Assembly: GCF_900115685.1 (NCBI RefSeq) | Contig: NZ_FOXJ01000001.1 | Coordinates: 1,211,796-1,275,795 of the forward strand | Length of the DNA: 64,000 nt | Source: Variovorax sp. 770b2 | GTDB lineage: Bacteria; Pseudomonadota; Gammaproteobacteria; Burkholderiales; Burkholderiaceae_C | Direction of reading: 5' to 3' | Shown: piece by piece, positions 9,548 to 20,148 of the stretch | Layout: every line of letters begins with the position of its first letter | Position numbering within the stretch: position 1 is the first letter of the stretch | Program-made: the position numbers and the translations under genes | Notes under the pieces: generated by a model | The model's database searches: none | Told to the model about the DNA's origin: nothing | Seen by the model: the letters and a program-made list of their open reading frames with translations, nothing else

Positions 9548-9702
9548 TTTGGCAATCTTGCAAACATCAGGATTCGGATTGAAAACATTTCCTGCGCGAT
9601 TCTCTTTTCTTCGGCGTAAAAGAATCAATGGTGCGGGAGTTGAATGAAGATTTCATCAGAAAAATACTCCAGGGACTCCTGTAATTCAACGAAAGGCTGA
9701 AT

Positions 9703-10596
9703 ATGCTCGACGACATCCTGTTACCCGGCGTTGTTCTGAATTATTCCGATGGTTATTGGAAATCGAAAATGGAAGGAAATTCCGATGGAAGATCGGCCAA
9801 TGCCTTCTATTTCGGGAATAAGGAATGGGCGCGGGAGTATTTCGCCTTTTGCCATCGCGATGTGCATTTCCGAAACAGATGGCTGGCCGCAGGCGGAGAT
9901 TGGACGGACAAGGTCGTCGTCGATCTGGGCTGCGGTCCCGGCAATGTCTTTGCCACGCTGGGCGGAAAGCCCCGGCTGCTGGTGGGCGTCGACGTGGCGG
10001 GCGGGTCGCTGGAAATGGCGGCCGGAATCGGCTATACGGCCGTGCAGGCCGATGCGGCGAACACGCCGTTTCGATCGCAGATTGCCGATATCGTCGTCAT
10101 CAATGCTTCACTGCACCATTGCGACGATATGCAAGCGGTGTTGCGTGAAGGTGCGCGCCTGGTTAAGTCAAATGGTTTGCTTATCACCGATCACGACCCG
10201 CAATTGACCGCCTGGGACTACAAAGGCGTGGCCCGGCTGCTTTGGAATGCGCGGCTGGGTATTTACCGCGTGATCCGGCATGGATTTCACAAAACCGGCA
10301 ACCAGCAGTCATGGGGCCTGAAGACCGAACTGCACCACCGGCCCGGCGACGGCGTCACGCGGGAATTCTTCACCGCGACGCTCGAGCCGCTGGGGTTCGA
10401 GGTCGCGGTCCACCCGCACAACCACCAGGTCGGGGCCGCGGCATTGCGCGGCGACGTCGGCCCGGCGCAATGGAAGTACCGCATCGGCAACCTGCTCTCG
10501 GGCCGCGATCCGGCGGCGCCGGCGAGCGCGTTGTCGCTCATGTGCATCGCGCGACGAAGCGCGCAAAGGGCCGCTGCGTCGGACGGAATCGCGTAA
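9703..10596 (+). CDS. Class I SAM-dependent methyltransferase
   Basis: 297 residues. The glycine-rich SAM-binding motif I (VVDLGCGPGN, about residues 72-81) is followed by an acidic residue at the end of strand 2 (GVDVAGGS) and a later motif (NASLHHCDD), typical of the Methyltransf_11/25 fold. The C-terminal third (about 200-290) may hold the substrate-specific part. An AAAGG box sits seven bases before the ATG. The gene is alone and divergent from the NRPS operon, and its early part lies in AT-rich DNA like the control region. Methylation of the NRPS product is possible by position, but the substrate cannot be read from sequence. Confidence 0.85.
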   Translation: MLDDILLPGVVLNYSDGYWKSKMEGNSDGRSANAFYFGNKEWAREYFAFCHRDVHFRNRWLAAGGDWTDKVVVDLGCGPGNVFATLGGKPRLLVGVDVAGGSLEMAAGIGYTAVQADAANTPFRSQIADIVVINASLHHCDDMQAVLREGARLVKSNGLLITDHDPQLTAWDYKGVARLLWNARLGIYRVIRHGFHKTGNQQSWGLKTELHHRPGDGVTREFFTATLEPLGFEVAVHPHNHQVGAAALRGDVGPAQWKYRIGNLLSGRDPAAPASALSLMCIARRSAQRAAASDGIA

Positions 10597-10835
10597 AGGC
10601 GTAGGTTCATGGCCGTTTGGACGACCCGATGACCATCCTGCAGCTTTCGATCGTTATATTCCCAAACCTCTTGAAACAACGTCAAATGGTGTGAATCCGG
10701 CGCCTGAGGTCTTGCGTACTACATCGCAGACCGAGGCGTGATGTGCACCTGCCGTGCGCTGTCTCGGGTGAACAAACTGCCGCCAGCGGCGGGCTCGGGC
10801 GTCGCCGTGCGATGCCGGAGCCAAGGGAGTCACGA

Positions 10836-12272
<1,437 letters not shown>

Positions 12273-12340
12273 AGTACCGGGAGCTGCAGGCCGCGCGCTG
12301 AAGCAGGGCGAGAATCGGCGCGAGAGAGAGGACCGCGCAC

Positions 12341-14275
12341 ATGACAGACGATTCCAGGCATCCCGACCTGGCGCAGGCCCCACCTGCGCCTTCCACGCCT
12401 TCCGCGCGCGCCCGCCTGCGCCGTTTCCGGGTCGATGTCGGCACCATCATCTGCGCGGTCGCGCTGCTGCAGTCGCTGCTGCTGGTGGCCTTCGGCTACT
12501 GGGGCGCGGAGCAGCTGGTGTCGCGGGTCGGCGAGTCGGCGCACAAGGTCAACCACGACCGCGTCGAAGACAACGTGCTGGCCTTCCTCGCCAAGACCGA
12601 GGCGCTGGTGCGCGCCGTCGCGCACACGCCCAGCCTGCATCCGGCCGGCGAAGACGGCGAGCAGACCGCCGAGCTGCTCTGGGCCGCGCTGGAGCAGACC
12701 CCCGAGCTGGACAGCATCGGCGTGGCCAGCGACGACGGCCATGTGCTGATGGCGATGCGCTATCCCGAGCCGGTGGTGCGCCAGGTGCTGCGCGATGCAG
12801 GGTTCAGCACCGAGACCTGGGAATACAAGCAGCCGCCCGACGGTGAAGGCGACGACGACCCGCGCCAGCGCTACGCCACCCGCCGCATCGAGGCCTTTCG
12901 CAGCGACGACGATCCGGTGCACGACGACTGGTTCGTCCAGGCGCAGAAAGCGCAGCACCCGGTCTGGACCGCGCCCTTCGTGCTCGGCTCTGCGAAGGAG
13001 CTGGGCATCGGCCATGCGCGGCCCAGCCGGCGGCGCGACGACGAAGGGGCGATGCGGACGCTGGTGGTGGCGGGCGGCGTGTCGCTCGGGCACCTGTCGA
13101 ACCTGGTGCGCGTGTTCGGCGGCACGGGCCATGGCCACAGCGCCTTGCTGAGCGCGGACCACCACGTGATCGCGCGCAGCGACCAGCCCCACGTCGTGCG
13201 TGCGCTGGAAAATCCCGAAGGCGGCGTGCTCGGCGCGCTGCACGCGCACATGCTGGCCAACGGCAGCCGGGGCTGGACCGAAGACATGGCCTTCACGCTC
13301 GACCACGAGGGGGAGCGCTACAAGGTGCAGACCTCGCACATCCCGTCCACGGGCTGGCGGCTGGTGAGCTGGGAGCCCGAGGACGCGCTGCTGGGCGGGC
13401 TGCACCGCAACGTGCTCTGGTCGCTGCTGCTGACGCTCGGCTTCCTGGCCGTGGCGCTGTTCATCTCGCTGCGCCTGTCCAAGCTGGTGACCGCGCCGAT
13501 CGAGAGCCTCTCGCGCACGGCGCGACGCATCGGGCGGCTGGAGCTGGACGACCTGCCGCGCGAGCCGAGCCGGGTGTTCGAGATCCAGAACCTGAGCCAG
13601 GCGCTGGACGACTCGGCGCGCAGCCTGCAGGCCTTCAGCAAGTTCGTGCCGGTGGACGTGATCAAGCAGCTGGTCGCCGAAGGCCATGCGCTCGCGCCCA
13701 ACGGTTCGCCGCGGCGCGTGACCGCGATGTTCACCGACGTGGAAGGCTTCACCAGCATCTCCGAATCGATGGAGGCCGACGTGCTGATGCGCCAGCTGAC
13801 CGAGTACTTCAACCTGGCCACGCGCGTGTTCGCGCGGCACGGTGGCGTGGTCGACAAGTTCATGGGCGACGGGATCATGGTGCTCTGGGGCGCGCCGGCG
13901 GACCTGCCGGATGCGGAGCACCGGGCCTGCATCGCCTCGCTCGAACTGCATGAAGAAATGAAGGCGCTCAACCGCAAGTGGCAGGAGCAGGGCCTGCAAG
14001 CGTTCCGCACGCGCATCGGCATCCACACCGGCATCGTGATCGCGGGGGTGCTCGGCTCGAGCGACCGGCTGTCCTACACCGCGCTGGGCGACGTGATCAA
14101 CGTGGCGAGCCGCATCGAGAGCACGAACAAGCAACTGGGCACGCGCACCTTGATCTCGGAGGCCACCTTCCAAGGGCTGGGCGGGCGGCTCGCCACGCGG
14201 CGCATCGAGGAACTGGTGGAGCTGCGCGGCCGCCAGACGCGCATGGTGCTGTACGAGCTGCTGGGCCCCGTCTAG
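12341..14275 (+). CDS. Membrane-bound class III adenylate/guanylate cyclase with periplasmic sensor and HAMP
   Basis: 644 residues. The first transmembrane helix is at about 32-52, followed by a large extracytoplasmic sensor region (about 55-350, cache-like in layout). A second helix (about 358-378), a HAMP-like linker (about 378-435) and a class III cyclase catalytic domain (about 455-635) complete it. Both metal-binding aspartates are present (Asp466 in FTDVEGF and Asp510 in KFMGDG), and the domain ends in the usual region for class III cyclases. It probably makes cAMP in response to an external signal; guanylate activity cannot be excluded by eye. A purine-rich GAGAGAGAGG stretch precedes the ATG. 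It follows the sigma-54 regulator by 68 bases. Its stop codon overlaps that of the convergent TetR gene in a CTAG. Confidence 0.9.
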   Translation: MTDDSRHPDLAQAPPAPSTPSARARLRRFRVDVGTIICAVALLQSLLLVAFGYWGAEQLVSRVGESAHKVNHDRVEDNVLAFLAKTEALVRAVAHTPSLHPAGEDGEQTAELLWAALEQTPELDSIGVASDDGHVLMAMRYPEPVVRQVLRDAGFSTETWEYKQPPDGEGDDDPRQRYATRRIEAFRSDDDPVHDDWFVQAQKAQHPVWTAPFVLGSAKELGIGHARPSRRRDDEGAMRTLVVAGGVSLGHLSNLVRVFGGTGHGHSALLSADHHVIARSDQPHVVRALENPEGGVLGALHAHMLANGSRGWTEDMAFTLDHEGERYKVQTSHIPSTGWRLVSWEPEDALLGGLHRNVLWSLLLTLGFLAVALFISLRLSKLVTAPIESLSRTARRIGRLELDDLPREPSRVFEIQNLSQALDDSARSLQAFSKFVPVDVIKQLVAEGHALAPNGSPRRVTAMFTDVEGFTSISESMEADVLMRQLTEYFNLATRVFARHGGVVDKFMGDGIMVLWGAPADLPDAEHRACIASLELHEEMKALNRKWQEQGLQAFRTRIGIHTGIVIAGVLGSSDRLSYTALGDVINVASRIESTNKQLGTRTLISEATFQGLGGRLATRRIEELVELRGRQTRMVLYELLGPV

Positions 14276-15021
14276 ACGCCCTTGACCCTGCGCGCGAACG
14301 CCTCCAGCCCGTCGATGGTGATCCGGATGTGCCGCTCGAAGCTGCTGTCCAGCGGTACGGTGGTGCCGTTGTCCCAGCGCACGATGAAGGCCTTGTTGGC
14401 CAGCAGTGGCAGGTTGCGCGCGAGCACCGGGTGGTCGAGCGGGCGGATGGTGTGGACGCGCTCGCGCAGCTCCTCGGCCCAGGCCTGGGTGTTGTCGGCG
14501 GGCAGGGGCGAGAACTCCATCGTGAGGAACCCCAGCATCGCCGCGATCACGCAGTTGTAGGCCTCCAGCAGCGACTGCCCCTCGAAGCCGGCCTCGGCCA
14601 GTGCAGCGAGCACGCCTTCGACCAGCTCGGTCGGCAGGCTGCCGTTCGATACCAACTGCGCACCCAGCAACTGCGCCACGTTCGGGTGGCGGCGCACCGC
14701 GGCGCGGCAGCGGTGGAAGAGCTCGGTGATCCAGGCCTGCCATGCGAGAGTGCCCGCCGGGGGCGTGACCTGCGCCATGACGGTCGCGGCCACTTCGGCC
14801 AGCAGCGCCTCGCGCGTGCTGACGTGCCAGTGCACCGTGGCCGGGTACACACCGAGCTGCGACGCGATCTCGCGCATGCTGAACGCGCCCAGGCCGAATT
14901 CATCGATGTGCGCGAGGGCGGCCTCGGCGATGAGGCTCTTGGACAGCGCGCCGCCGCCGGTGGGGCGGCCGGCGGTCTTGGGTTTGGGTTTGGGTTTCGG
15001 CTCGGGAGCGGGCTTTTTCAT
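14272..15021 (-). CDS. TetR/AcrR-family transcriptional regulator
   Basis: 249 residues. After a Lys/Pro-rich tail (alternating KP pairs, residues 2-16) comes a TetR helix-turn-helix at about 30-75 (SMREIASQLGVYPATVHWHV). A TetR_C-like ligand-binding region follows with no recognisable ligand signature. It is divergent from the aminotransferase gene at 15129, and the 107 bases between them carry a 25-bp inverted repeat that is a good candidate for its own operator. The likely role is repression of itself and the aminotransferase, relieved by a small molecule. Its stop overlaps the cyclase stop. Confidence 0.9.
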   Translation of the reverse strand: MKKPAPEPKPKPKPKTAGRPTGGGALSKSLIAEAALAHIDEFGLGAFSMREIASQLGVYPATVHWHVSTREALLAEVAATVMAQVTPPAGTLAWQAWITELFHRCRAAVRRHPNVAQLLGAQLVSNGSLPTELVEGVLAALAEAGFEGQSLLEAYNCVIAAMLGFLTMEFSPLPADNTQAWAEELRERVHTIRPLDHPVLARNLPLLANKAFIVRWDNGTTVPLDSSFERHIRITIDGLEAFARRVKGV

Positions 15022-15065
15022 GGAGGTGGGCGTTGTGCGGCGGGCGAATTGATTGTATAAATATT

Positions 15066-15090
15066 ATTAATTGAGCAGTGATCAATTAAT
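15066..15090. promoter_or_regulatory. Candidate TetR operator: perfect 9-bp inverted repeat
   Basis: ATTAATTGA (15066-15074) and TCAATTAAT (15082-15090) are perfect inverted arms around a 7-base spacer. A further AATTGA half-site lies at 15047-15052. The site is in the only AT-rich stretch between the divergent tetR and aminotransferase genes, where it would overlap the promoters of both. Confidence 0.65.
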
Positions 15091-15128
15091 CGCGCCGAAG
15101 AGGCCATCCATCTTTCAAGGACCGTTCC

Positions 15129-16433
15129 ATGACCGACGCCGCCATCGACCAAGCCCTCGCCGGGGCGCATCAACGCTTCACCGAGGCCAACCCCGTGAGC
15201 CGGCGCCTGTTCGAGGAGCAGACGCGCTACATGCCGGGCGCCAATACGCGATCGGTGCTGTTCTATGCGCCGTTCCCGCTCACCATCGCCAGGGGTGAAG
15301 GCGCTGCGCTGTGGGATGCCGATGGCCATCGCCATGCCGACTTCATCGCCGAGTACACGGCCGGCGTCTACGGCCACTCGGCGCCCGAGATCCGCGATGC
15401 CGTCATCGAGGCGATGAAGAGCGGCATCAACCTCACGGGCCACAACCTGCTCGAAGGGCGGCTGGCAAAGACGATCTGCGAGCGCTTTCCGCAGATCGAG
15501 CAATTGCGCTTCACCAACTCGGGCACCGAGGCGAACCTGATGGCGCTCACGGCCGCGCTGCATTTCACGGGGCGGCGAAAGATCGTGGTGTTCTCGGGTG
15601 GCTATCACGGCGGCGTGCTGGGCTTCGGCGACAAGCCTTCGCCCACGACCGTGCCCTTCGATTTCCTCGTGCTGCCCTACAACGACGCGCAGCGCGCGAG
15701 CGAGGAGATCGCCAGGCACGGGCCGCAGATCGCCGCCATCCTGGTCGAGCCGATGCAGGGCGCGAGCGGATGCATTCCGGGGCGTCTCGACTTTTTACAG
15801 GCGCTGCGCGATGGCGCCACGCAGGTCGGCGCTCTGCTGGTCCTGGACGAGGTCATGACCTCGCGCCTCGCGCCGCACGGCCTGGCCAACAAGCTGGGCA
15901 TCCAGTCGGACCTGACCACGCTGGGCAAGTACATCGGCGGGGGCATGTCCTTCGGCGCCTTCGGCGGGCGTGCGGACGTGATGGCGCAGTTCGATCCGCG
16001 CACCGGCGCGCTCGCGCACTCGGGCACCTTCAACAACAACGTGATGACGATGGCGGCCGGGTATGCGGGGCTCACGAAGCTCTTCACGCCCGAGGCGGCT
16101 GGCGCGCTGGCCGAACGTGGCGAGGCAATGCGTGCGCGGCTCAATGCGCTGTGCGCGAAAGAGGGCGTAGCCATGCAGTTCACCGGCGTGGGTTCGCTGA
16201 TGAACGCGCATTTCCTCGAGGGGGAGGTGCGGCGCGTGGACGATCTGGCAGTGGTCGACGGGCGCCTGCGCCAGCTGCTGTTCTTCCACCTGCTGAGCCA
16301 GGGCATCTATACGTCGCCGCGCGGCTTCGTCGTGCTCTCGCTGCCGTTGTCCGATGCGGACATCGACGGCTACATCGCCGCCATCGGCAGCTTCATCGGC
16401 GAGTACCGGGCGCTTATGCCTGGCGCGAAGTAG
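15129..16433 (+). CDS. Class III PLP-dependent aminotransferase, glutamate-1-semialdehyde aminomutase-like
   Basis: 434 residues, the usual length for the aspartate aminotransferase superfamily fold type I, class III. Visible hallmarks are the phosphate-binding NSGTEAN motif, ILVEPMQG, LVLDEVMTSR (the Asp that contacts the pyridine nitrogen) and the Schiff-base lysine in TLGKYIGGG (Lys267). HemL-like proteins outside haem biosynthesis commonly act on amino acids or amino alcohols. The single-gene setting under a divergent TetR regulator argues for an inducible catabolic or detoxifying role rather than haem synthesis. Its 3' end overlaps the convergent reductase gene by 20 bases. Confidence 0.88.
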   Translation: MTDAAIDQALAGAHQRFTEANPVSRRLFEEQTRYMPGANTRSVLFYAPFPLTIARGEGAALWDADGHRHADFIAEYTAGVYGHSAPEIRDAVIEAMKSGINLTGHNLLEGRLAKTICERFPQIEQLRFTNSGTEANLMALTAALHFTGRRKIVVFSGGYHGGVLGFGDKPSPTTVPFDFLVLPYNDAQRASEEIARHGPQIAAILVEPMQGASGCIPGRLDFLQALRDGATQVGALLVLDEVMTSRLAPHGLANKLGIQSDLTTLGKYIGGGMSFGAFGGRADVMAQFDPRTGALAHSGTFNNNVMTMAAGYAGLTKLFTPEAAGALAERGEAMRARLNALCAKEGVAMQFTGVGSLMNAHFLEGEVRRVDDLAVVDGRLRQLLFFHLLSQGIYTSPRGFVVLSLPLSDADIDGYIAAIGSFIGEYRALMPGAK

Positions 16434-17451
16434 CCACGCCCAGCAGCTCGTGCAGGCGCGTGCTGGTGGTCGTGTACTGCAGCGGAATCGCCTTGCCAGG
16501 GAACACGATGGCGGTGGCGCCCCAGGCGGCCAGCGTGGCTTCGTGGAAGCCGCAGACGATGAGCTTCTTCTTGCCCGGGTAGGTGTTGATGTCGCCCACC
16601 GCGAACACGCCGCGCTCGCGGGTTTCGTACTTCTCGGTGTCCACGGGCACCTGCTTGCGCTCGAGTTCCAGGCCCCAGTCGGCGATGGGGCCGAGGCGCG
16701 GCGAGATGCCCAGGCAGGCGATCAGCGCATCGAGCGGCAGGTCGACGGTCGTGGCATCGGGCGTGGTGATCTGCAGTTGCTTGCCGTCGAACGCGGTCGG
16801 CTGGCCGACCTTGAAGGCCAGCTTGCCGGCGGCCACGAGGGCGCGCATCGCGGCGATGTTCGCCTCATCGGCCTGGAAGCCGTCGCGGCGATGGACCAGC
16901 GTGACCTGTTTCGCGATGGCCGTGAGCGCCACGGCGGTTTCGAGCGCGATGTCGTCGCCGCCATTCACCACCACCGCCTGCCCCGCAAAGCGGTCCAGCG
17001 ATTCGGGGTGATAGAAAAGCGAAGTGCCTTCGAACTGCGCGATCCCGTCGATGGTGATGCGCTTGGGCACGAAGGCACCGACGCCGGCCGCGATGAACAC
17101 CGTCTTCGCGAGGAACGCCTTGCCGGCCGAGGTCGTCAGCAGCAGGCGCCCGTCGGCCTGGCGGGCGAGGGTGGCGACCTGCTCGCCGAAATGAAACTGC
17201 GGCTTGAACGGCGCCACCTGCGCGAGCAGCGACTGCGCCAGCTCGCGCCCGCTGGTCACCGGCGTGCCGGGAATGTCGTAGATCGGCTTGTCGCCATAGA
17301 GCGCCACGCACTGGCCGCCCGCGGCGGGCAGTGCATCGACGATGTGGCAGGAGATTTCAAGCAGGCCCAGCTGGAAGGCCTGGAACAGCCCGACAGGGCC
17401 GGCACCGACGACGAGCGCGTCGGTTTCGATGGGGACGGGCAGGGCGCTCAG
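16414..17451 (-). CDS. Ferredoxin-NADP+ reductase, thioredoxin-reductase-like (type 2 FNR)
   Basis: Homology extends upstream of the first ATG (17307): [11 protein letters not shown], the FAD-binding glycine motif, lies at about residues 12-22 counted from a CTG at 17451. That CTG overlaps the ferredoxin stop (CTGA) and has GGGGAG eight bases before it, so I take it as the start, giving 345 residues, normal for the family. A second nucleotide-binding segment ([11 protein letters not shown]) and the C-terminal FAD motif ([13 protein letters not shown]) are present, and no redox-active CxxC is present, as expected for YumC-type FNR rather than thioredoxin reductase. It transfers electrons between NADPH and ferredoxin. 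Coupling to fdxA just upstream supports this pairing. Confidence 0.88.
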   Translation of the reverse strand: MSALPVPIETDALVVGAGPVGLFQAFQLGLLEISCHIVDALPAAGGQCVALYGDKPIYDIPGTPVTSGRELAQSLLAQVAPFKPQFHFGEQVATLARQADGRLLLTTSAGKAFLAKTVFIAAGVGAFVPKRITIDGIAQFEGTSLFYHPESLDRFAGQAVVVNGGDDIALETAVALTAIAKQVTLVHRRDGFQADEANIAAMRALVAAGKLAFKVGQPTAFDGKQLQITTPDATTVDLPLDALIACLGISPRLGPIADWGLELERKQVPVDTEKYETRERGVFAVGDINTYPGKKKLIVCGFHEATLAAWGATAIVFPGKAIPLQYTTTSTRLHELLGVATSRQA

Positions 17452-17777
17452 CGCACCAGCTCCCCGACCTTGTCCGTCTTGTCTTTCCAGTCATCCGCAT
17501 CGGGCAGCGCGGGCTTGCGCTTGGTGATGCTCTTCCAGCCGTCGGCCAGGGCCAGCTCGGCATTGATCTTGATGAAGGCGATCTGGTTGGCCGGGAGGTC
17601 TTCCTCGGCGTAGATCGCATTGACCGGGCATTCGGGGATGCAGACCGCGCAATCGATGCACTCGTCCGGATCGATCACCAGCATGTTGGGACCTTCGCGG
17701 AAGCAGTCCACGGGGCAGACGTCCACACAGTCGGTGTATTTGCAACGGATGCAGGCTTCGGAGACGACGTGAGTCAT
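17448..17777 (-). CDS. fdxA: Seven-iron ferredoxin (3Fe-4S plus 4Fe-4S), FdxA type
   Basis: 109 residues. The N-terminal half carries the classical cysteine pattern of bacterial 7Fe ferredoxins: Cys9, Cys17, Cys21 and Cys25 in [19 protein letters not shown], then [13 protein letters not shown] for the second cluster. The C-terminal 45 residues are the usual FdxA extension. The ATG at 17777 is the one directly before the conserved MTHVV start; upstream in-frame sequence belongs to cysN read in another frame. It follows cysN by 41 bases, which contain a small GGGG-AAAA-CCCC hairpin (17802-17813). It probably passes electrons from the coupled FNR to sulfite reductase or another acceptor. Confidence 0.95.
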   Translation of the reverse strand: MTHVVSEACIRCKYTDCVDVCPVDCFREGPNMLVIDPDECIDCAVCIPECPVNAIYAEEDLPANQIAFIKINAELALADGWKSITKRKPALPDADDWKDKTDKVGELVR

Positions 17778-17818
17778 TTGTCTTTTAACGTCAGTTTGAT
17801 CGGGGAAAACCCCAGATT

Positions 17819-19156
17819 TTAGGCCTTTGCGGCGGCGGGCTGCACGAGAACGGCAGCAGCGGTCTTGTGCGAGGCCGTATCGACCAGCACCAGCGAGCCC
17901 AGGGCGCGCGATTGCGTGAAGGGCAGCACGGCCAGCGGCTGCTGCAGCGCGAGCACCACATCGCCGATCGAGTTGGCTTCCAGCTGCGTCGCCGGCTCCG
18001 ATTCGAGGGTGGTGATGTTCACCCGATCGACGATGCGCGCCACCTTGGCCTTGACCCAGCGGTGGCCCTGCAGCGCCCAGTACACGCGGCCCGCGACCAG
18101 CGGCTCGTCGTCCAGCCAGGCCACGGTGGCGGTAATCTCGCGCACCGGCTCGAAGGCGCCGGGTGCCAGCAACCAGTCGCCGCGCGACACGTCCACCTCG
18201 CGGTCGAGCACGATGCCGGCGCTGTGGCCCGCGTGCACCGATTTCGGCTGGCGCGTGTGGCTCAAGACCTGCGCGACGGTGGCGGTCTGGTTGCTCGGGA
18301 GCACCGTCACGCGCTGGCCGGGCTCCACATGGCCCGAGGCCACGCGGCCCCAGAACACGCGGCGGCCTTGCGAGGTATCGGCCGAGGCCGAGAACTTCTC
18401 GACCCATTGCACCGGGAAGGCGAAGGGCACGGCTTCGTCCTGCACGGTGACCGGCAGGTCTTCGAGCAGCGCGAGCAGGCTCGGGCCTTCGTAGCCCACC
18501 CAGTCGGCATGGCGCGTGGCCACGTTCCAGCCCTTGAGGGCGGAGATCGGCACGATGCCCGCGACCTGCACGCCGGCCGCTTCGGCAAAGGCATTGAGCG
18601 CGGTCGAGATGCGCTCGAAGGCCAGGCCCGCGTCGTCGATGGCATCGAGCTTGTTGACCGCGAACACGATCGACTGCACGCGCAGCAGGTGGCACAAGAG
18701 CGTGTGGCGGCGCGTTTGCGGCAGCAGCTCGCGCTTGACCACGGTACCGTCTTCCACTTCGGCGGCCCAGGCCAGCTTGGTCGCATCGACCAGCACCACG
18801 GCGGCATCGGCGGCCGAGGCGGCGGTGACCATGTTGCGGGTGTACTGCTCGTGGCCCGGCGCGTCGCCGATGATGAACTTGCGCTTGGCGGTCGAGAAGT
18901 AGCGGTACGCCACGTCGATCGTGATGCCCTGTTCGCGCTCGGCCGAGAGGCCGTCGGTGAGCAAGGCCAGATCGGTTTCGCCGCCGCGCTGCACGCCGGC
19001 CAGCTGGTCTTGCAGCACGGTCTTGCTGTCCACCAGCAGGCGGCCGATCAGCGTGCTCTTGCCGTCGTCGACCGAGCCGCAGGTGATGAAGCGCAGGGCG
19101 GTGCCGGTGTCGCCGTGCACGGCGAGTTCGTTGGGGGTGGCTGTCGTCGCGCTCAT
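17819..19156 (-). CDS. cysN: Sulfate adenylyltransferase subunit 1 (GTPase)
   Basis: 445 residues, matching CysN without a fused APS kinase. GTPase motifs are clear: P-loop GSVDDGKST, switch [10 protein letters not shown] and NKLD. Elongation-factor-like beta domains follow. With CysD it forms ATP sulfurylase: GTP hydrolysis drives the formation of adenosine 5'-phosphosulfate from sulfate and ATP. The start ATG shares one base with the cysD stop (TGATG), so the two subunits are coupled. It is the fifth gene of the assimilatory operon. Confidence 0.97.
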   Translation of the reverse strand: MSATTATPNELAVHGDTGTALRFITCGSVDDGKSTLIGRLLVDSKTVLQDQLAGVQRGGETDLALLTDGLSAEREQGITIDVAYRYFSTAKRKFIIGDAPGHEQYTRNMVTAASAADAAVVLVDATKLAWAAEVEDGTVVKRELLPQTRRHTLLCHLLRVQSIVFAVNKLDAIDDAGLAFERISTALNAFAEAAGVQVAGIVPISALKGWNVATRHADWVGYEGPSLLALLEDLPVTVQDEAVPFAFPVQWVEKFSASADTSQGRRVFWGRVASGHVEPGQRVTVLPSNQTATVAQVLSHTRQPKSVHAGHSAGIVLDREVDVSRGDWLLAPGAFEPVREITATVAWLDDEPLVAGRVYWALQGHRWVKAKVARIVDRVNITTLESEPATQLEANSIGDVVLALQQPLAVLPFTQSRALGSLVLVDTASHKTAAAVLVQPAAAKA

Positions 19157-20106
19157 CAGAAGTAACCGTCTTTCTTTCGTTTTTCCATCGAGGCTTCGGA
19201 GGTCATGTCGTCCATCCGGGTGGCGCCGCGTTCGCTGACGTCGACCGTGAGCGTTTCGATCACCACGTCGCCCGCATCGGCCGCAAGGCTTTCGACGGGG
19301 CAGGTGGTCGTGATGTCGCCCACGGTGCGAAAGCGCACGTCGCGCACCTGCACCGTTTCGCCGTCGCGCGGCGGGGTGAGCTCGGTCACCGGCACCAGGA
19401 GGCCGCGGCGCTCGACCACTTCACGCTTGTGCGTGTAGTAGATGGAGGGCAGGCCGACGTGCTCGCGCTCGATGTACTGCCACACGTCCAGCTCGGTCCA
19501 GTTGGAGATCGGGAACACGCGGAAGTGTTCGCCGGGAGCCAGGCGCGTGTTGAACAGCGTCCACAGCTCGGGGCGCTGGTCCTTGGGTTGCCATTGGCCG
19601 AAGGAATCGCGGTGAGAAAAGATGCGCTCCTTGGCGCGCGCCTTTTCCTCGTCGCGGCGGGCACCGCCGATCAGCGCGTCGAAGCGGAATTCTTCAATCG
19701 CCTCGAGCAGCGTCACCGACTGGTGCGCGTTGCGCGATTCGCCGGGGTGCGCCAGGCGCACGGTGCCACGCGCCATCGAATCCTCGACGCTGCGCACGAT
19801 GAGTTCGGCGCCCAGTTCCTTGGCGCGCTGGTCGCGGTAGGCCGTCACTTCGGGGAAGTTGTGGCCCGTGTCGATCATCAGCAGCGGATAGGGAATGCGG
19901 CCGACGCCGAACGCCTTCTCCGCGCACTTCAGCAGCACCAGCGAGTCCTTGCCGCCCGAGAACAGCAGGGTGGGGCGCTCGAAAGCGGCCGCCACTTCGC
20001 GCAGGATGAAGATGGTTTCTTCCTCCAGCGCATCGAGGTGCGTATTGGACAGGTGGGACAGGTCCGCCGGCGACAGCAGCAGTTCGGTTTCGGTACGGGC
20101 GTTCAT
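19156..20106 (-). CDS. cysD: Sulfate adenylyltransferase subunit 2
   Basis: 316 residues, standard CysD length. The PP-loop ATP pyrophosphatase motif [13 protein letters not shown] is at about residues 47-59, and the typical C-terminal R-rich ending ([11 protein letters not shown]) is present. It is the catalytic subunit that adenylylates sulfate; CysN provides the GTPase drive. It lies between cysH (42 bases upstream) and cysN (one-base overlap). Confidence 0.97.
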   Translation of the reverse strand: MNARTETELLLSPADLSHLSNTHLDALEEETIFILREVAAAFERPTLLFSGGKDSLVLLKCAEKAFGVGRIPYPLLMIDTGHNFPEVTAYRDQRAKELGAELIVRSVEDSMARGTVRLAHPGESRNAHQSVTLLEAIEEFRFDALIGGARRDEEKARAKERIFSHRDSFGQWQPKDQRPELWTLFNTRLAPGEHFRVFPISNWTELDVWQYIEREHVGLPSIYYTHKREVVERRGLLVPVTELTPPRDGETVQVRDVRFRTVGDITTTCPVESLAADAGDVVIETLTVDVSERGATRMDDMTSEASMEKRKKDGYF

Positions 20107-20148
20107 CGGGTGGGAGCTGGATTCAGAGGATCGGTGAGGCGTTGGCGC

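Larger units (their letters stand above)
9178..9702. other. AT-rich control region between the NRPS operon and the methyltransferase
   Basis: 525 bases with no convincing gene, markedly more AT-rich than the flanking coding DNA. It lies between two divergently transcribed units, so it must carry the promoter of the megasynthase operon (leftward) and probably that of the methyltransferase (rightward). TCAATTG occurs at 9191-9197 and again at 9230-9236, close to the NRPS start. Two inverted repeats are listed separately. Very short ORFs near 9478 and 9500 have purine-rich sequence in front of them but no other support. I could not place a confident -35/-10 pair. Confidence 0.6.

Noticed and set aside
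9540..9562. TGGCA...TTGC resembling a sigma-54 promoter near the NtrC-type regulator
   Set aside because: Only seven bases separate GG and GC, whereas sigma-54 promoters need ten.
9404..9619. Possible small proteins in the NRPS control region, including short frames from 9478 and 9500
   Set aside because: Ribosome-site spacing is too short (three bases or fewer), the frames are 10-40 codons, and no homology could be recognised.
17802..17813. GGGG-AAAA-CCCC hairpin between cysN and fdxA as terminator
   Set aside because: The stem is four pairs and the following bases on the coding (minus) strand are not a U-tract, so termination is unlikely.
17778..18695. N-terminal extension of fdxA through the cysN region
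   Set aside because: The frame is antisense-like noise from cysN in another phase; the conserved ferredoxin starts at 17777.
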